Both the position numbers and the translations under genes were made by a program. From Domibacillus indicus (GTDB lineage: Bacteria > Bacillota > Bacilli > Bacillales > Domibacillaceae), in the NCBI RefSeq assembly GCF_023715895.1, contig NZ_JAMBOO010000026.1, forward strand, positions 1 through 58,162: a stretch of 58,162 nucleotides of DNA, read 5' to 3'. This document shows, in pieces, positions 42,382-52,148 of this stretch (positions are counted from its first letter, which is position 1; every line of letters starts with the position of its first letter). The notes under the pieces are model-generated. The model was not told the origin of the DNA and made no database searches. It saw only the letters and a program-made list of their open reading frames with translations.

Positions 42382-42413
42382 AAAAACGCCGCACAGAGCT
42401 GTGCGGCGTTTTT
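42381..42413. terminator. Bidirectional terminator between rocF and kimA
   Basis: ACGCCGCAC and GTGCGGCGT flank AGAGCT, with A and T runs outside on both strands; it starts at the rocF stop and ends next to the kimA stop. Confidence 0.92.
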
Positions 42414-44252
42414 TTACTTTTTCAAATGATACGGAACCGTTGTGACAACGACATTTCTGCGGTAAAGCAGAAAAGCCCGGATAAGCAGACTGGATTGATT
42501 GTGAAGAAAGTTATGCCAGCCTTTTTTCCGAATAAACTGCGGAATAAGAACCGTCACCTGGTAATTCGATTCGCGCGCCTTATGCTCCACTGTGTCTACG
42601 AATTTTGTCAGCGGCTGAATAATACTCCGATACTGCGAGTGCAGGGTAACCAGCCGTACATCCGGCTGCCATTTACTCCACTTTTCTTCAAACTTTTTTT
42701 CTTCTTCTCTTTCAAATGCAACATAAACGGCAATAATCCGCTCGGGCGAAAGAGACTTCGCATAGTTTAAAGAGTTTTCAACTACATGTGTAATACCGGA
42801 AACCGGGACAATAATAATATTTCCTTCAATCGGCACAGCAGGCTCGCATGTCGTAATACGCAGCTGGTCACCGACCGCTTCATAATGCATTTTAATCCGG
42901 TGAAAGAGGTAAATAATAATAGGCAGAAACACAAGTACCGGCCAAACCTGCACAAACTTTGTCAAGAAAAACACGATCGTGACAACAAAGCTGATCAAAG
43001 CTCCGGTTGTATTAATCACAAATTTCGTGACCCATCCTTTTGGCTTTTCACGAAGCCATTTTACCATCATTCCCGTCTGTGAAAGCGTGAACGGGATAAA
43101 CACGCCGACCGCGTAAAGCGGAATCAAGTTTTCCGTATGCCCGCCAAATAAAATAATTAAAAGGATAGAAGCAGCACCTAAGATCATAATACCATTCGAG
43201 TAGCCAAGCCGATCTCCTCTAAAGGTAAACATTCTTGGAATAAATTTATCCTGTGCTAAATTTACCGCCAGCAAAGGAAATGCCGAATATCCTGTATTCG
43301 CGGCGAGAATTAAAATTAAAGCGGTCGTTCCTTGAATAAAGAAATACATAAAAGTACGGCCGAATGTTTCTTCCGCAATCTGCGAAACGACCGTTACTTC
43401 TGCCAGCGGCGAAATGCCATAATAATAAGCTAAATACACAATGCCCCAAAACAAGAGAGCCAGCAGAAGCCCCATCGCTGTCAGCGTTTTGGCTGCATTG
43501 ACTGGAGCCGGGCTTTTAAAGTTCGGGATCGCATTGGAAATTGCTTCAACTCCCGTTAAAGCGGAACTTCCCGATGCAAACGCCCGCAGCAGAATAAATA
43601 AGCTGATGCCTGCAACCGGGGTTCCGGCCGGAGTATGCAGATCCGGCGGCACCTCACCGGTTGCAATTCGAAACAGCCCCACACCAATTAAAATAAACAA
43701 AGCAAGGACAAACAAATAAACCGGATACGCCAGCACGGAGGCAGATTCTGTCACTCCACGCAAATTAAGAAGCGTTAACAGCACAACAAATATAACAGCG
43801 ATCATTACATTGTATTCATGCAGGGCTGGAAAAGCGGACGTAATGGCGTCTGTACCAGCCGACACACTAACGGCAACCGTTAAAATATAATCAACCAGCA
43901 GCGATCCCCCGGCTATCAGCCCCGGATTGGTTCCCAGGTTTGTTTTCGACACCACATATGCGTCGCCGCCTTGCGGATAAGCATAAATAATCTGCCGATA
44001 AGACAGGATCAGTGCTGTTAATAAAATGAGCACACCGAACGCGATCGGCATCGAATACCAAAAAGCAGCTGCACTAACAGTCATTAAAACAAGCAGTATT
44101 TGTTCCGGACCATACGCAACAGACGAAAGAGCATCTGAGGACAAAATGGCAAGTGCTTTTGTTTTGTTTAATTTTTGTTCCCCAAGCTCAGTTGACTTTA
44201 ACGGCCGCCCGATCAAAAACCGTTTCACAGAAGACACCACGTTGTTCACCAT
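42414..44252 (-). CDS. kimA: High-affinity potassium transporter KimA (APC superfamily)
   Basis: The start MVNNVVSSVKRFLIGRPLKS at 44252 gives 612 residues, near the 607 of B. subtilis KimA (YdaO). The core shows the family start LSSDALSSVAYGPEQIL, twelve membrane segments, and a cytoplasmic C-terminal domain of about 150 residues (VPVSGITHVVENSLNYAKSL, then RIIAVYVAFEREEEKK). KimA is a proton-potassium symporter shut off by c-di-AMP at the protein and RNA level; the c-di-AMP riboswitch upstream supports the identification. No strong ribosome site is visible before this ATG, and the in-frame GTG at 44276 is an alternative. Confidence 0.92.
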   Translation of the reverse strand: MVNNVVSSVKRFLIGRPLKSTELGEQKLNKTKALAILSSDALSSVAYGPEQILLVLMTVSAAAFWYSMPIAFGVLILLTALILSYRQIIYAYPQGGDAYVVSKTNLGTNPGLIAGGSLLVDYILTVAVSVSAGTDAITSAFPALHEYNVMIAVIFVVLLTLLNLRGVTESASVLAYPVYLFVLALFILIGVGLFRIATGEVPPDLHTPAGTPVAGISLFILLRAFASGSSALTGVEAISNAIPNFKSPAPVNAAKTLTAMGLLLALLFWGIVYLAYYYGISPLAEVTVVSQIAEETFGRTFMYFFIQGTTALILILAANTGYSAFPLLAVNLAQDKFIPRMFTFRGDRLGYSNGIMILGAASILLIILFGGHTENLIPLYAVGVFIPFTLSQTGMMVKWLREKPKGWVTKFVINTTGALISFVVTIVFFLTKFVQVWPVLVFLPIIIYLFHRIKMHYEAVGDQLRITTCEPAVPIEGNIIIVPVSGITHVVENSLNYAKSLSPERIIAVYVAFEREEEKKFEEKWSKWQPDVRLVTLHSQYRSIIQPLTKFVDTVEHKARESNYQVTVLIPQFIRKKGWHNFLHNQSSLLIRAFLLYRRNVVVTTVPYHLKK

Positions 44253-44521
44253 CCAGTTTTGAAGTGTGTATTTCACTAATTTCGCTTCTTTCTTGCTGTT
44301 TTTACGCAGAAAAAAACCAATGACATTTTTTCCACGCGAAAACAAGAAAAGAATTTTCCTGATTTGCAATTGAAAAAAACATCATTGGTCTACGTAACGC
44401 CCAGCAAGCACTTCTGCCCTCTTTGCGTTCTGTCTTCCAAGCTGTTTTTTTAAAAATAGGCATAATAAAAAGACCTGCTTTTTTGATCAAGCTGCTCTCT
44501 TTCGCAGCAGTATACCGCCAC

Positions 44522-44700
44522 AAAAAAAAAGCCCCCTGAATAAAGGTGGTCTTTAGACCTCCCTCGCTTTAGCCGACGAAGTTAGCTGACGGGCAGGATG
44601 GCGAAGAAGTACTCTCATCCTTTCCACAAAAAACCGTGGAATTAGCCCCGAAAAAATTGGGTCCTCCGTTCCCCTCTGGGGGATTAGGCCGATTATGTGT
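44522..44700 (-). ncRNA. c-di-AMP riboswitch (ydaO-yuaA) with terminator
   Basis: The minus-strand RNA carries the ydaO-type landmarks in order: CGGCCTAAT, a CCCC...GGGG hairpin, GGAGGACCCAA, a TTTTTTCGGGGCTAAT segment, GGATGAGAG, CCCGTCAGCTAAC and TCGTCGGCTAAAGCGAGGGAGG. It ends in a GC-rich hairpin and nine T (44522-44530). Ligand binding should promote termination, lowering potassium uptake when c-di-AMP is high. The remaining leader to the kimA start (44253-44521) shows no gene. Confidence 0.92.
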
Positions 44701-44714
44701 TTGTTGATGACATC

Positions 44715-44743
44715 ATTCTACTGCGCTCACTTTTTAAAGTCAA
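44715..44743 (-). promoter_or_regulatory. Promoter of the kimA riboswitch RNA
   Basis: TTGACT (44738-44743), 17 bases, TAGAAT (44715-44720) on the minus strand, directly before the riboswitch. Confidence 0.8.
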
Positions 44744-44750
44744 TAGAATT

Positions 44751-45122
44751 TTAGTCAGCAGTCATTTCTTTTTCCAAATTGCGGGCGATCACAAATATTT
44801 CAATGCGTTCCCCCGTTTTGGTGCTCATATCACTATGGCTTGAGAGCACTTTGCAGCCTGTATGCTTTTCGACGATTTCTTCGAATTGACTGCTGTACAT
44901 TTCCCGCAGCACCTGGCGCATTTCCTTTACAAGCTTCCGTCCATCCTGGTGGCCGGCTAAGTGCTTTTCTTCTACCGTCATCACGCCTTTGAACCGGGCG
45001 ATCACCATATCCTGAACAATATAGATTTTCGTTTCCTGCGGTCCCCGCCCGATCAATTCGCGCTGCAGCTTAATAAGCGCTTCACCCAGCTCGGCTTCAA
45101 GCTTTTTTTTCTGTCCTGCCAC
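44751..45122 (-). CDS. DUF2294-family protein
   Basis: The GTG start with GGGAGGAAGAGGCA upstream gives 123 residues. The sequence KLEAELGEALIKLQRELIGR, GPQETKIYIVQDMVIARFKG and HTGCKVLSSHSDMSTKTGER is characteristic of DUF2294, a small cytoplasmic family of unknown function. It is separated from kimA by that gene's own promoter. A 62-base gap with no supported terminator lies upstream toward the DUF445 gene. Confidence 0.85.
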   Translation of the reverse strand: MAGQKKKLEAELGEALIKLQRELIGRGPQETKIYIVQDMVIARFKGVMTVEEKHLAGHQDGRKLVKEMRQVLREMYSSQFEEIVEKHTGCKVLSSHSDMSTKTGERIEIFVIARNLEKEMTAD

Positions 45123-45204
45123 TGCCTCTTCCTCCCATTTGTCAAAATCAACTGTTTTTCATCATACGTTGAATCGTAAACATCTGTAAAGAAGAAATTA
45201 AAGA

Positions 45205-46464
45205 TTACACGAGAGCCTGAATACCGGCCAGCACAAGACCGATAAAAAAGCCGCAGACAGCCCCATTCACCCGAATCCATTGCAGATCTTTGCCAATATG
45301 GTTTTCCATCATATGAACAAGTGTTTCATTATCAAGCTTATTTAAATTTTCTTCTACCAGCTTGCCGATTTTTGAATGGTTTTCTTCAACGAGCACACCT
45401 ATTTGATGCTGAGCCCATGCTTCCAGCCGGTTTATTTTCTCCGGATTATCCTGCACGCTTCGAATCGTCCGGTTGATAAAAGGAAGGACATAGTTCTCCA
45501 TGCATTCACCGCTTTCGATAAAAGCAGAAGCTTTTTGCTGAATGGATGTTAAGATCTCCTCAATTTTCCCAGAAAGCTCCCAGTCCTGAATCGCTGCTTC
45601 TTTCCGGGCCTCTATAACCTCCATCCATTCTTTCCGTTCTGTAATTCCCCGCATTTCTTCCTTCACCTTTAACAAAAACGCCTGCCGGTTCATATCCTCC
45701 GGCTTTTTTATATTAATGAGTGCATTCCGCAGCAGGTTTTGCAACAGGCTTCCCAGCTTCTCTTCGCTTAACATCTGCTGGAACGATTTCAGGGCAAACT
45801 GCATAAATCCATCCAGCTCCAAGCCTTCTATGGCTCTTAGGGCAGTTCGGCCGAGCTGGCGGCTCGTTTCATTTTTATTCAGCCACTGCTCCATGCGATC
45901 AAGCATATAATCAAGCGCTTTTTCATCGTATTGATGATGAATCAGCTTTTCTACAGCCATTTCGATCACATGCCCGGTATCAATAGAACGCAACGCCTTT
46001 TTCAGTTCTTTTTCGATTAGAGGCGCTATTTTTGTCACATCGATGGAGCGGACCATTTGATCAAGGAGCCCATTGATTTCTTTTTTCACCGCTTCTGACG
46101 AGACTTCTTTTTGGACAACCGGTATCATTTTTTGAATAACATGCACATTTTGCAGTTTACTTTGAATGCTTTCTTTAGAAAGCCAGTCGTTTTCCAGTGT
46201 ATTTACAAGCGCCGCTACAATTTTTTTGCGGTTTTTTGGCAGAAGGGCTGTATGCGGAATAGGAATGCCCATTGGATGACGAAACAGCGCCGTTACGGCA
46301 AACCAGTCAGCAAGACCGCCAACAAGGCCCGCTTCAAATCCGCCATGCAAAATAGCACTCCAGGCTGTTTCTTGAAAAGGAATAGTTGCAATAAAACCAC
46401 CGCCCATCACAGCAAGTGATGCACTGGCTAAATGCTTCGATTGTGTTGGTTTTTTGTTTGTCAT
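45205..46464 (-). CDS. DUF445-family membrane protein
   Basis: The 419-residue protein has a hydrophobic hairpin near the N terminus (LASASLAVMGGGFIATIPF, then GGFEAGLVGGLADWFAVTAL) and a last membrane helix at the extreme C terminus (GAVCGFFIGLVLAGIQALV). The long middle is helical and charged, likely coiled coil. The motif GLADWFAVTALFRHPMGIPI with PHTALLPKNRKKI defines DUF445. Its function is unknown. The start follows GGAAGGTGC. Confidence 0.87.
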   Translation of the reverse strand: MTNKKPTQSKHLASASLAVMGGGFIATIPFQETAWSAILHGGFEAGLVGGLADWFAVTALFRHPMGIPIPHTALLPKNRKKIVAALVNTLENDWLSKESIQSKLQNVHVIQKMIPVVQKEVSSEAVKKEINGLLDQMVRSIDVTKIAPLIEKELKKALRSIDTGHVIEMAVEKLIHHQYDEKALDYMLDRMEQWLNKNETSRQLGRTALRAIEGLELDGFMQFALKSFQQMLSEEKLGSLLQNLLRNALINIKKPEDMNRQAFLLKVKEEMRGITERKEWMEVIEARKEAAIQDWELSGKIEEILTSIQQKASAFIESGECMENYVLPFINRTIRSVQDNPEKINRLEAWAQHQIGVLVEENHSKIGKLVEENLNKLDNETLVHMMENHIGKDLQWIRVNGAVCGFFIGLVLAGIQALV

Positions 46465-46555
46465 GTTTTCTGCACCTTCCGTACGTTCTGTTCCTTTTAT
46501 TATAGCAATAATGTGAAAAATATTTTAATGTGAAGCAGATAATTTTTATATTATA

Positions 46556-46864
46556 TTGACATAACTAAATATTATTTGTTATTCTCTAGTTTGTAAAAAT
46601 TAAATATAAAATCCTCATGGCTGTCTCAATGAGGTAGAGGTTGCGATTATTAAAAGTAGCATGTCAGAAGTCTAATGGGGCTGGTGAAGGTATGTAAAAG
46701 GAATGATCGCCGAAGTTTGAAGCATCCATTTTATGCTTCAGGCTGGGTTTGTATCAAATAGGTGCAAAACTGTCACAGATTGATTCTGTGGAGAACTATA
46801 AAGAGATAGAAAATGAGGGTTATAGCGATAAAACACAAATGTCCCATGCATTTGTGTTTTTTAT
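46556..46864 (+). ncRNA. Lysine riboswitch (L box) with promoter and terminator
   Basis: Promoter TTGACA (46556-46561), 18 bases, TATTCT (46580-46585). The aptamer from about 46612 shows the L-box landmarks: TGAGGTAGAGGTTGCG, AAGTAGC, GGGGCTGGTGAAGG, AAAGGAATGATCGCCGAAG, a GAAGCAT/ATGCTTC hairpin, GGCTGGG, and ACTGTCACAG with CTGTGGAGAACTAT. It ends in a 12-bp terminator (46830-46841 with 46849-46860) and a T run. Lysine should promote termination ahead of the permease. The remaining bases 46465-46555 are AT-rich with no gene. Confidence 0.93.
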
Positions 46865-46880
46865 TTAGGAGGAACATGGA

Positions 46881-48275
46881 ATGGATAAAAAATGGGGATT
46901 ATGGCTTCTGACGGCTATTGTCGTCGGAAACATGGTCGGTTCCGGTATTTTTATGCTGCCGAGCACGCTGGCCCAGATCGCGAGCCCACTTGGTGTAACG
47001 ATTGCCTGGCTTCTGACTGGTTTCGGTGTTTTAATGATTGCTCTCGTTTTTGGCACATTGTCAATTCGCAAGCCTGACTTAACAGGCGGCCCGCAAAGCT
47101 ACGCGCGATCGTTGTTTGAATCACCAAATTATGGAAACACTGCCGGATTTTCGATGGTATGGGGCTATTGGGTCGCCAACTGGATCAGCAATGTCGCGAT
47201 CATTACAAGTTTTGCAGGCTACTTATCAACGTTTTTCCCGGTTATGAGAAGTGAGCATCTTCTTTTCACAATTGGCTCTCAGCAAGTTTCTGTAGGGCAG
47301 ACGATTACATTTATCATTTGCAGCTTACTGCTTTGGGGAACACATTTTATTTTGATCACAAGCATGCAAACTGCCGGTAAGTTAAACTTTGTCGCTACTG
47401 CTTCAAAAGTGATCGGGTTTCTGCTGTTTGTCACAGCTGCTCTGTTCGCTTTCCAAGTATCGAATTTTGGCGAGATGTATACACCGATAACAGACAGTGA
47501 AGGCCAGACGCACGGCTTATTCAGTCAAGTAAACATGGCAGCCATTTCTACGCTTTGGGCATTTGTTGGAATCGAGTCAGCTGTTATCTTGTCCGGCCGG
47601 GCGAAATCCCAGCGTGATGTTGGACGTGCAACGGTTCTTGGCCTGCTCATTGCCCTTGCCATTTATGTAGCGCTGACCCTGATTACGATGGGTGTATTGC
47701 CGCAGGATGTATTAAGATCGTCTGATAAGCCATTTGTCGATGCTCTTTCTGTTTTGATCGGCGATACAGGAGCAACCGTGATGGCCCTGCTTGCGGTGAT
47801 CTCGTTGTTCGGTTCCACAATCGGCTGGATTCTGCTCGCCTCTGAGGTGCCATACACTGCAGCGAAAGAAGGCAACTTCCCGGCTTTCTTTGCGAAAGTG
47901 AATAAAAAAGGCAGCCCGTCTCGCTCATTAGCCATCACAAATGCGATGTCACAGATTTTTATTTTCTCGACGATTTCCGGAACAATCAGCGAAGCATTCA
48001 CGTTTTTAACAACGTCCGCTACGCTTGCTTACTTGATTCCGTACCTGGTTTCATCTCTGTATCTGTTAAAGCTTACTTTAAAAGGCGAAACGTACGAAGC
48101 AGGCGACAAAGCGCGCATCCGTCACGGGATCATTGCTGCAATTGCGCTTGTGTACTCTCTTTGGGTTATTAAATCAGGAACAGCGGACTGGTTAACCTTT
48201 ACTCTTGGAATTGGATTGTTCCTTCTAGGTATTGTCATATATCCTATTCTGCGTCGCTCACGTCTTATTAAATAA
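46881..48275 (+). CDS. yvsH: APC-family basic amino-acid permease, YvsH-like
   Basis: The 464-residue protein has twelve membrane segments and the APC start LLTAIVVGNMVGSGIFMLPS, with VWGYWVANWISNVAIITSFAGY, STLWAFVGIESAVILSGRAKS and GWILLASEVPYTAAKEGNFP, typical of ArcD/YvsH basic amino-acid antiporters. Placement behind a lysine riboswitch, as for yvsH in B. subtilis, supports lysine as substrate. The ATG is nine bases after AGGAGGAAC. Confidence 0.9.
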   Translation: MDKKWGLWLLTAIVVGNMVGSGIFMLPSTLAQIASPLGVTIAWLLTGFGVLMIALVFGTLSIRKPDLTGGPQSYARSLFESPNYGNTAGFSMVWGYWVANWISNVAIITSFAGYLSTFFPVMRSEHLLFTIGSQQVSVGQTITFIICSLLLWGTHFILITSMQTAGKLNFVATASKVIGFLLFVTAALFAFQVSNFGEMYTPITDSEGQTHGLFSQVNMAAISTLWAFVGIESAVILSGRAKSQRDVGRATVLGLLIALAIYVALTLITMGVLPQDVLRSSDKPFVDALSVLIGDTGATVMALLAVISLFGSTIGWILLASEVPYTAAKEGNFPAFFAKVNKKGSPSRSLAITNAMSQIFIFSTISGTISEAFTFLTTSATLAYLIPYLVSSLYLLKLTLKGETYEAGDKARIRHGIIAAIALVYSLWVIKSGTADWLTFTLGIGLFLLGIVIYPILRRSRLIK

Positions 48276-48298
48276 ATCTCTTCATCATACAGATAAGA

Positions 48299-48328
48299 AA
48301 AAACCGTCCCTAATTCGGGACGGTTTTT
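48299..48328. terminator. Bidirectional terminator between convergent permeases
   Basis: AAAAACCGTCCC and GGGACGGTTTTT with loop TAATTC. Confidence 0.92.
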
Positions 48329-48334
48329 TTATTG

Positions 48335-49732
48335 TTATTGATTTAATTTTGAATGCTTCCGTGAATAGACGAAATAAATCACGACACCGATCAGCAGCCA
48401 GATAATAAAACGAATCCATGTAGTTGCACCAAGCTGCAGAATCAAAAATCCGCAGAATAGGATGGCTAAAATCGGAATCAACGGAACAGCCGGGCAGCGG
48501 AATGCACGCGGCAGGTCCGGCTGCTTGTATCGAAGTACGATAACAGCAATCGATACGAGAACAAATGCGGACAACGTACCGATGTTAACAAGCTTCGCCA
48601 GTTCATCTAGCGAAATAAGCGCACCCATCAAGCCGGCAATCAATCCGAAAATCCATGTTGCTGCAAAAGGTGTTTGGTATTTCTTGTGAACTTTTGACAA
48701 AACAGGCGGCATTAAACCGTCCCGTGACATGGAAAACATAACACGTGTCTGGCCATACAACATAACGAGCATAACCGTTGTCATTCCTAAAATTGCACCA
48801 AGGTCAATTACACCAGCTACCCAATTTTGTCCAGCGACTTGAAGCGGCAGTGAAATTGGATGCGCCACTCCTTCGAATTGAGCAAATGGCACAACACCTG
48901 TCATAATCGCAGAAACGACTACATAAAGTACTGTACAAATAAACAGCGATGAAAGAATTCCGATTGGCAGGTCTCTTTTCGGATTTTTTGTTTCTTCAGC
49001 CGCAGATGAGATCGCATCAAATCCGATAAAAGCAAAGAATACAAGTGCCGCAGCGGCAAATACACCATCAAAACCAAATGGCATAAACGGATCCCAGTTA
49101 GCCGGCTTTACATACCCGGCAGCTACTACGATAAACAAAAGAACAACTGCTACCTTGATGATAACCATGATATTGTTCACGCGCTTTGATTCTCTCACAC
49201 CAATTGAAAGTAAAAACGTAATAAGCATAACAATTAAAAAGGCCGGAAGATTAAAATACGTTGTCGTTCCTTCAATGGTACCTGGAGCTGCTGTTAAAGC
49301 AGTAGGAATATGAAGGCCGAACCCAGCAAGCAATGATTGAAAATAACCAGACCATCCGACTGACACGGCACTTACAGCCAACAAATACTCAAGAACCAAA
49401 TCCCATCCAATGATAAAAGCAATAAATTCACCAAGTGTCGTATACGTGTATGTGTAAACAGAACCTGCGATTGGTACCGTTGACGCAAATTCCGCATAAG
49501 ACAGAGCAGCAAACAAACAAGCAAGACCAGCGATCACAAAGGATATAATTAACCCCGGTCCAGCGGTTAAGGCACCTGTCCCAGTCAGAACGAAAATTCC
49601 CGTTCCGATAATGGCACCAATACCCAGCATCGTTAAATCAAAGGGACCCAATTCTTTTTTGAGTGCGCTGCCTTTTGGCTGGCCATCAAGCAGATCCCTA
49701 ATATTCTTTTTTCGAAATAGTGATTGATTCAT
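48335..49732 (-). CDS. APC-family cationic amino-acid permease, YfnA-like
   Basis: The 465-residue protein has twelve membrane helices and the CAT-type phrases FDLTMLGIGAIIGTGIFVLTG, GWDLVLEYLLAVSAVSVGWSGY and FFAFIGFDAISSAAEETKNP. Length and motifs match B. subtilis YfnA. Substrates are probably cationic or branched-chain amino acids; not proven. It has a strong promoter and a GTGAGG ribosome site. It is convergent with yvsH. Confidence 0.9.
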   Translation of the reverse strand: MNQSLFRKKNIRDLLDGQPKGSALKKELGPFDLTMLGIGAIIGTGIFVLTGTGALTAGPGLIISFVIAGLACLFAALSYAEFASTVPIAGSVYTYTYTTLGEFIAFIIGWDLVLEYLLAVSAVSVGWSGYFQSLLAGFGLHIPTALTAAPGTIEGTTTYFNLPAFLIVMLITFLLSIGVRESKRVNNIMVIIKVAVVLLFIVVAAGYVKPANWDPFMPFGFDGVFAAAALVFFAFIGFDAISSAAEETKNPKRDLPIGILSSLFICTVLYVVVSAIMTGVVPFAQFEGVAHPISLPLQVAGQNWVAGVIDLGAILGMTTVMLVMLYGQTRVMFSMSRDGLMPPVLSKVHKKYQTPFAATWIFGLIAGLMGALISLDELAKLVNIGTLSAFVLVSIAVIVLRYKQPDLPRAFRCPAVPLIPILAILFCGFLILQLGATTWIRFIIWLLIGVVIYFVYSRKHSKLNQ

Positions 49733-49759
49733 ACTTTTTTCCTCACTTTCTGAAAATTT

Positions 49760-49788
49760 ATTATATTAGAGTAATAAACTTGTTGCAA
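49760..49788 (-). promoter_or_regulatory. Promoter of the YfnA-like permease
   Basis: TTGCAA (49783-49788), 17 bases, TATAAT (49760-49765) on the minus strand, about 28 bases before the start codon. Confidence 0.75.
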
Positions 49789-49980
49789 TACAATAATAAA
49801 AATTTTTTGAAAATTTAATTTAATGGAAAAATTATTACTTTCACCCTTTCTTTCCTTGTTTTTCTTTCCGGCAAAACGGCTGATCTTTAATATTTTGTAA
49901 AGGTTTCCTCTTGCTTCTTGAAGGAATGAAACAGCCGTGCTACCTTAAATAAAACGTTTTTGAAATTAAAGGAGTAAACG

Positions 49981-51165
49981 ATGAAGAAAAGAAATGCTAA
50001 GACACTATGGGAAATTTTAGTTGTATCAACCCGGCTTGGGCTGACTTCTTTCGGCGGCCCCACAGCCCACTTAGGATATTTTCACGAAGAATATGTACGC
50101 AGACGAAAATGGATAGATGAACAGAGCTATGCTGACTTGGTCGCTCTCTGTCAATTTATTCCCGGCCCGGCAAGCAGCCAGGTCGGCATCAGCATTGGTG
50201 CCGCAAGAGGCGGTCTGATCGGCGGCTTGCTGGCTTTTCTCGGCTTTACGCTTCCTTCTGTTATAGCCCTCATTTTGTTTGCCCTTCTTTTGCAAGGAGG
50301 AAACATAGCGGAAGCCGGCTGGATTCACGGATTGAAGCTTGTGGCTGTAGCGGTTGTGGCTCATGCCATTTTAGGAATGGCGGAAAAATTAGCACCGGAT
50401 CTTAAGCGGAAAGCCATTGTGCTCGCTGCACTGGCAGTCGTTTTGCTCTGGCAGGCTGTGTTTGTGCAGGTACTCATCATTGCAGCGGCTGCTTTAATCG
50501 GCTTTTTTCTTTATCCAAAGCATGATTCAAATACGGCCCGTCCTTTTATTTTTCCTATTTCCCGGGCATTTGGTATCGCTTGTCTCGTGCTTTTCTTCGC
50601 TCTGCTCTTCTGTCTTCCTTTGCTTCGCCAGGCGACAGGGCTGAACTGGCTGGCACTGTTTGACAGCTTTTACCGTAGTGGTGCACTTGTGTTCGGCGGC
50701 GGGCATGTTGTTCTGCCTCTTTTGGAACGGGAATTTGTTCCAGCAGGCTGGCTGACAGCAGAACAGTTTTTAGCCGGCTATGGAGCTGCTCAAGCTGTAC
50801 CGGGGCCGCTTTTTACATTCGCCGCTTATATTGGTGCCGTGATTGATGGCTGGAAAGGCGGGCTGCTCGCTACAGCTGCCATCTTCCTGCCAGCGTTTCT
50901 GCTCGTTTTCGGTATCCTCCCTTTTTGGGATGAACTTCGCCGCAAGCCTGCTGTTCAAGGCGCTCTGATGGGTGTAAATGCTGCGGTTATCGGTTTATTG
51001 ATTGCTGCATTTTACATGCCCATTTGGACGAGCAGCATCAATCGTCCCCTTGATTTTGTTTTAGCTGCCGTATTATTCAGCCTCCTGGCACATTGGAAGC
51101 TCCCTGCCTGGATGGTCGTCATAATCGGCGCCCTGGGCGGCATACTTTTGGACGCTTTTCTATAA
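49981..51165 (+). CDS. chrA: Chromate transporter, long (two-domain) ChrA type
   Basis: The 394-residue protein has two CHR domains. The first carries LTSFGGPTAHLGYFHEEYVR and CQFIPGPASSQVGISIGAARGG; the second, from about residue 215, carries GALVFGGGHVVLPLLEREFV and GYGAAQAVPGPLFTFAAYIGA. About ten membrane segments. Such proteins export chromate, possibly also other oxyanions. The ATG has AAAGGAG upstream. It is monocistronic and ends at a strong terminator. Confidence 0.93.
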   Translation: MKKRNAKTLWEILVVSTRLGLTSFGGPTAHLGYFHEEYVRRRKWIDEQSYADLVALCQFIPGPASSQVGISIGAARGGLIGGLLAFLGFTLPSVIALILFALLLQGGNIAEAGWIHGLKLVAVAVVAHAILGMAEKLAPDLKRKAIVLAALAVVLLWQAVFVQVLIIAAAALIGFFLYPKHDSNTARPFIFPISRAFGIACLVLFFALLFCLPLLRQATGLNWLALFDSFYRSGALVFGGGHVVLPLLEREFVPAGWLTAEQFLAGYGAAQAVPGPLFTFAAYIGAVIDGWKGGLLATAAIFLPAFLLVFGILPFWDELRRKPAVQGALMGVNAAVIGLLIAAFYMPIWTSSINRPLDFVLAAVLFSLLAHWKLPAWMVVIIGALGGILLDAFL

Positions 51166-51167
51166 AA

Positions 51168-51198
51168 AAAATGGTCTCTTTCCAAAAGAGACCATTTT
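51168..51198. terminator. Terminator after the chromate transporter
   Basis: AAAATGGTCTCTT and AAGAGACCATTTT with loop TCCAA, flanked by A and T runs, shared with the convergent metallo-beta-lactamase-fold gene. Confidence 0.92.
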
Positions 51199-51208
51199 TT
51201 ACGTACAG

Positions 51209-52063
51209 TTATTTTTCTTCATCTACGTATTTTCCATAATCAGGAACTGCCACTCTCTCGAATTCTTGAACGAGCACAGCTAACCCACCCGATAATTCGG
51301 TGCCGCTTATCGGGCGCCCATGGCCCGTTATCGTGACAGCCGGCTTTAGCTTCTCCAACGCCGCTACAGAATTTTTTGCAGCTTCCCAGTCGGTCGTCAA
51401 GTACCGAGGCGGACCGTTTAACTCTTCCTTTTGCGTCACCACTTTGTAAAAAGAATCCTGCTTAACGGTTACAAACGCATCACCCGCCAGTAAAAGGCGA
51501 TCCTTGTCGCGGAACAGCGATATGTGGCCCGGTGAATGCCCCGGCGTATGAATCCAGCGAAAATCCGGCAGATGCGGGACCTCCCCGCCAGGTGGAAGCT
51601 TTTCTACATTCCCCCCCAGGTTAATCGGCTCACGCGGAAACAGCGGCGACATCTTCGCTACCATGCCTCCTTCTACCGTCGCATCCGGCTTCGGGTATGG
51701 CTCTTGGCCCGTTAAATGCGGCAGCTCCAGTTCGTGTGCATAAACCGGTACCAGCCAATGTTTCACCAATTCAATGACAGCTCCCACGTGATCAAAATGG
51801 CCGTGTGTTAAAATGATTGCTTTCGGACGGCTGCCAGCACCAAAATACTTTTCTGATACGGAAATAATGTCTTCGGCAGAGCCGGGCATTCCTGCATCTA
51901 CTAAAACGAAGTCTCCGGTGTTTGGATCTCCAATCAGGCAAATATTGACGATTTGAATTGTGTGGCAGACAATTCCTGGCACGACTTCAACGGACTCGCC
52001 GCTTTTCACTGAAGTGGCGGGAATAAATTTGTAATCACTGCCATATGTCATCTGCTGTTCCAT
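51209..52063 (-). CDS. Metallo-beta-lactamase-fold hydrolase
   Basis: The ATG at 52063 (AAGGGAGGATGG upstream) gives 284 residues. The metal site LTHGHFDHVGAV (HxHxDH), the HTPGHSPGHISLF histidine, DAGMPGSAEDI and LAGDAF, and a terminal TGHGRP are all present. It should hydrolyse a thioester, lactone or similar substrate in the cytoplasm; the family is too broad to choose. Confidence 0.9.
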   Translation of the reverse strand: MEQQMTYGSDYKFIPATSVKSGESVEVVPGIVCHTIQIVNICLIGDPNTGDFVLVDAGMPGSAEDIISVSEKYFGAGSRPKAIILTHGHFDHVGAVIELVKHWLVPVYAHELELPHLTGQEPYPKPDATVEGGMVAKMSPLFPREPINLGGNVEKLPPGGEVPHLPDFRWIHTPGHSPGHISLFRDKDRLLLAGDAFVTVKQDSFYKVVTQKEELNGPPRYLTTDWEAAKNSVAALEKLKPAVTITGHGRPISGTELSGGLAVLVQEFERVAVPDYGKYVDEEK

Positions 52064-52148
52064 CTGCCATCCTCCCTTTTTGCTGTAAATGGTACGCCCG
52101 TTAGTATTCCTCTGCCAGAGCAAACTATAAAAAAACAGAAGCAGCCTT

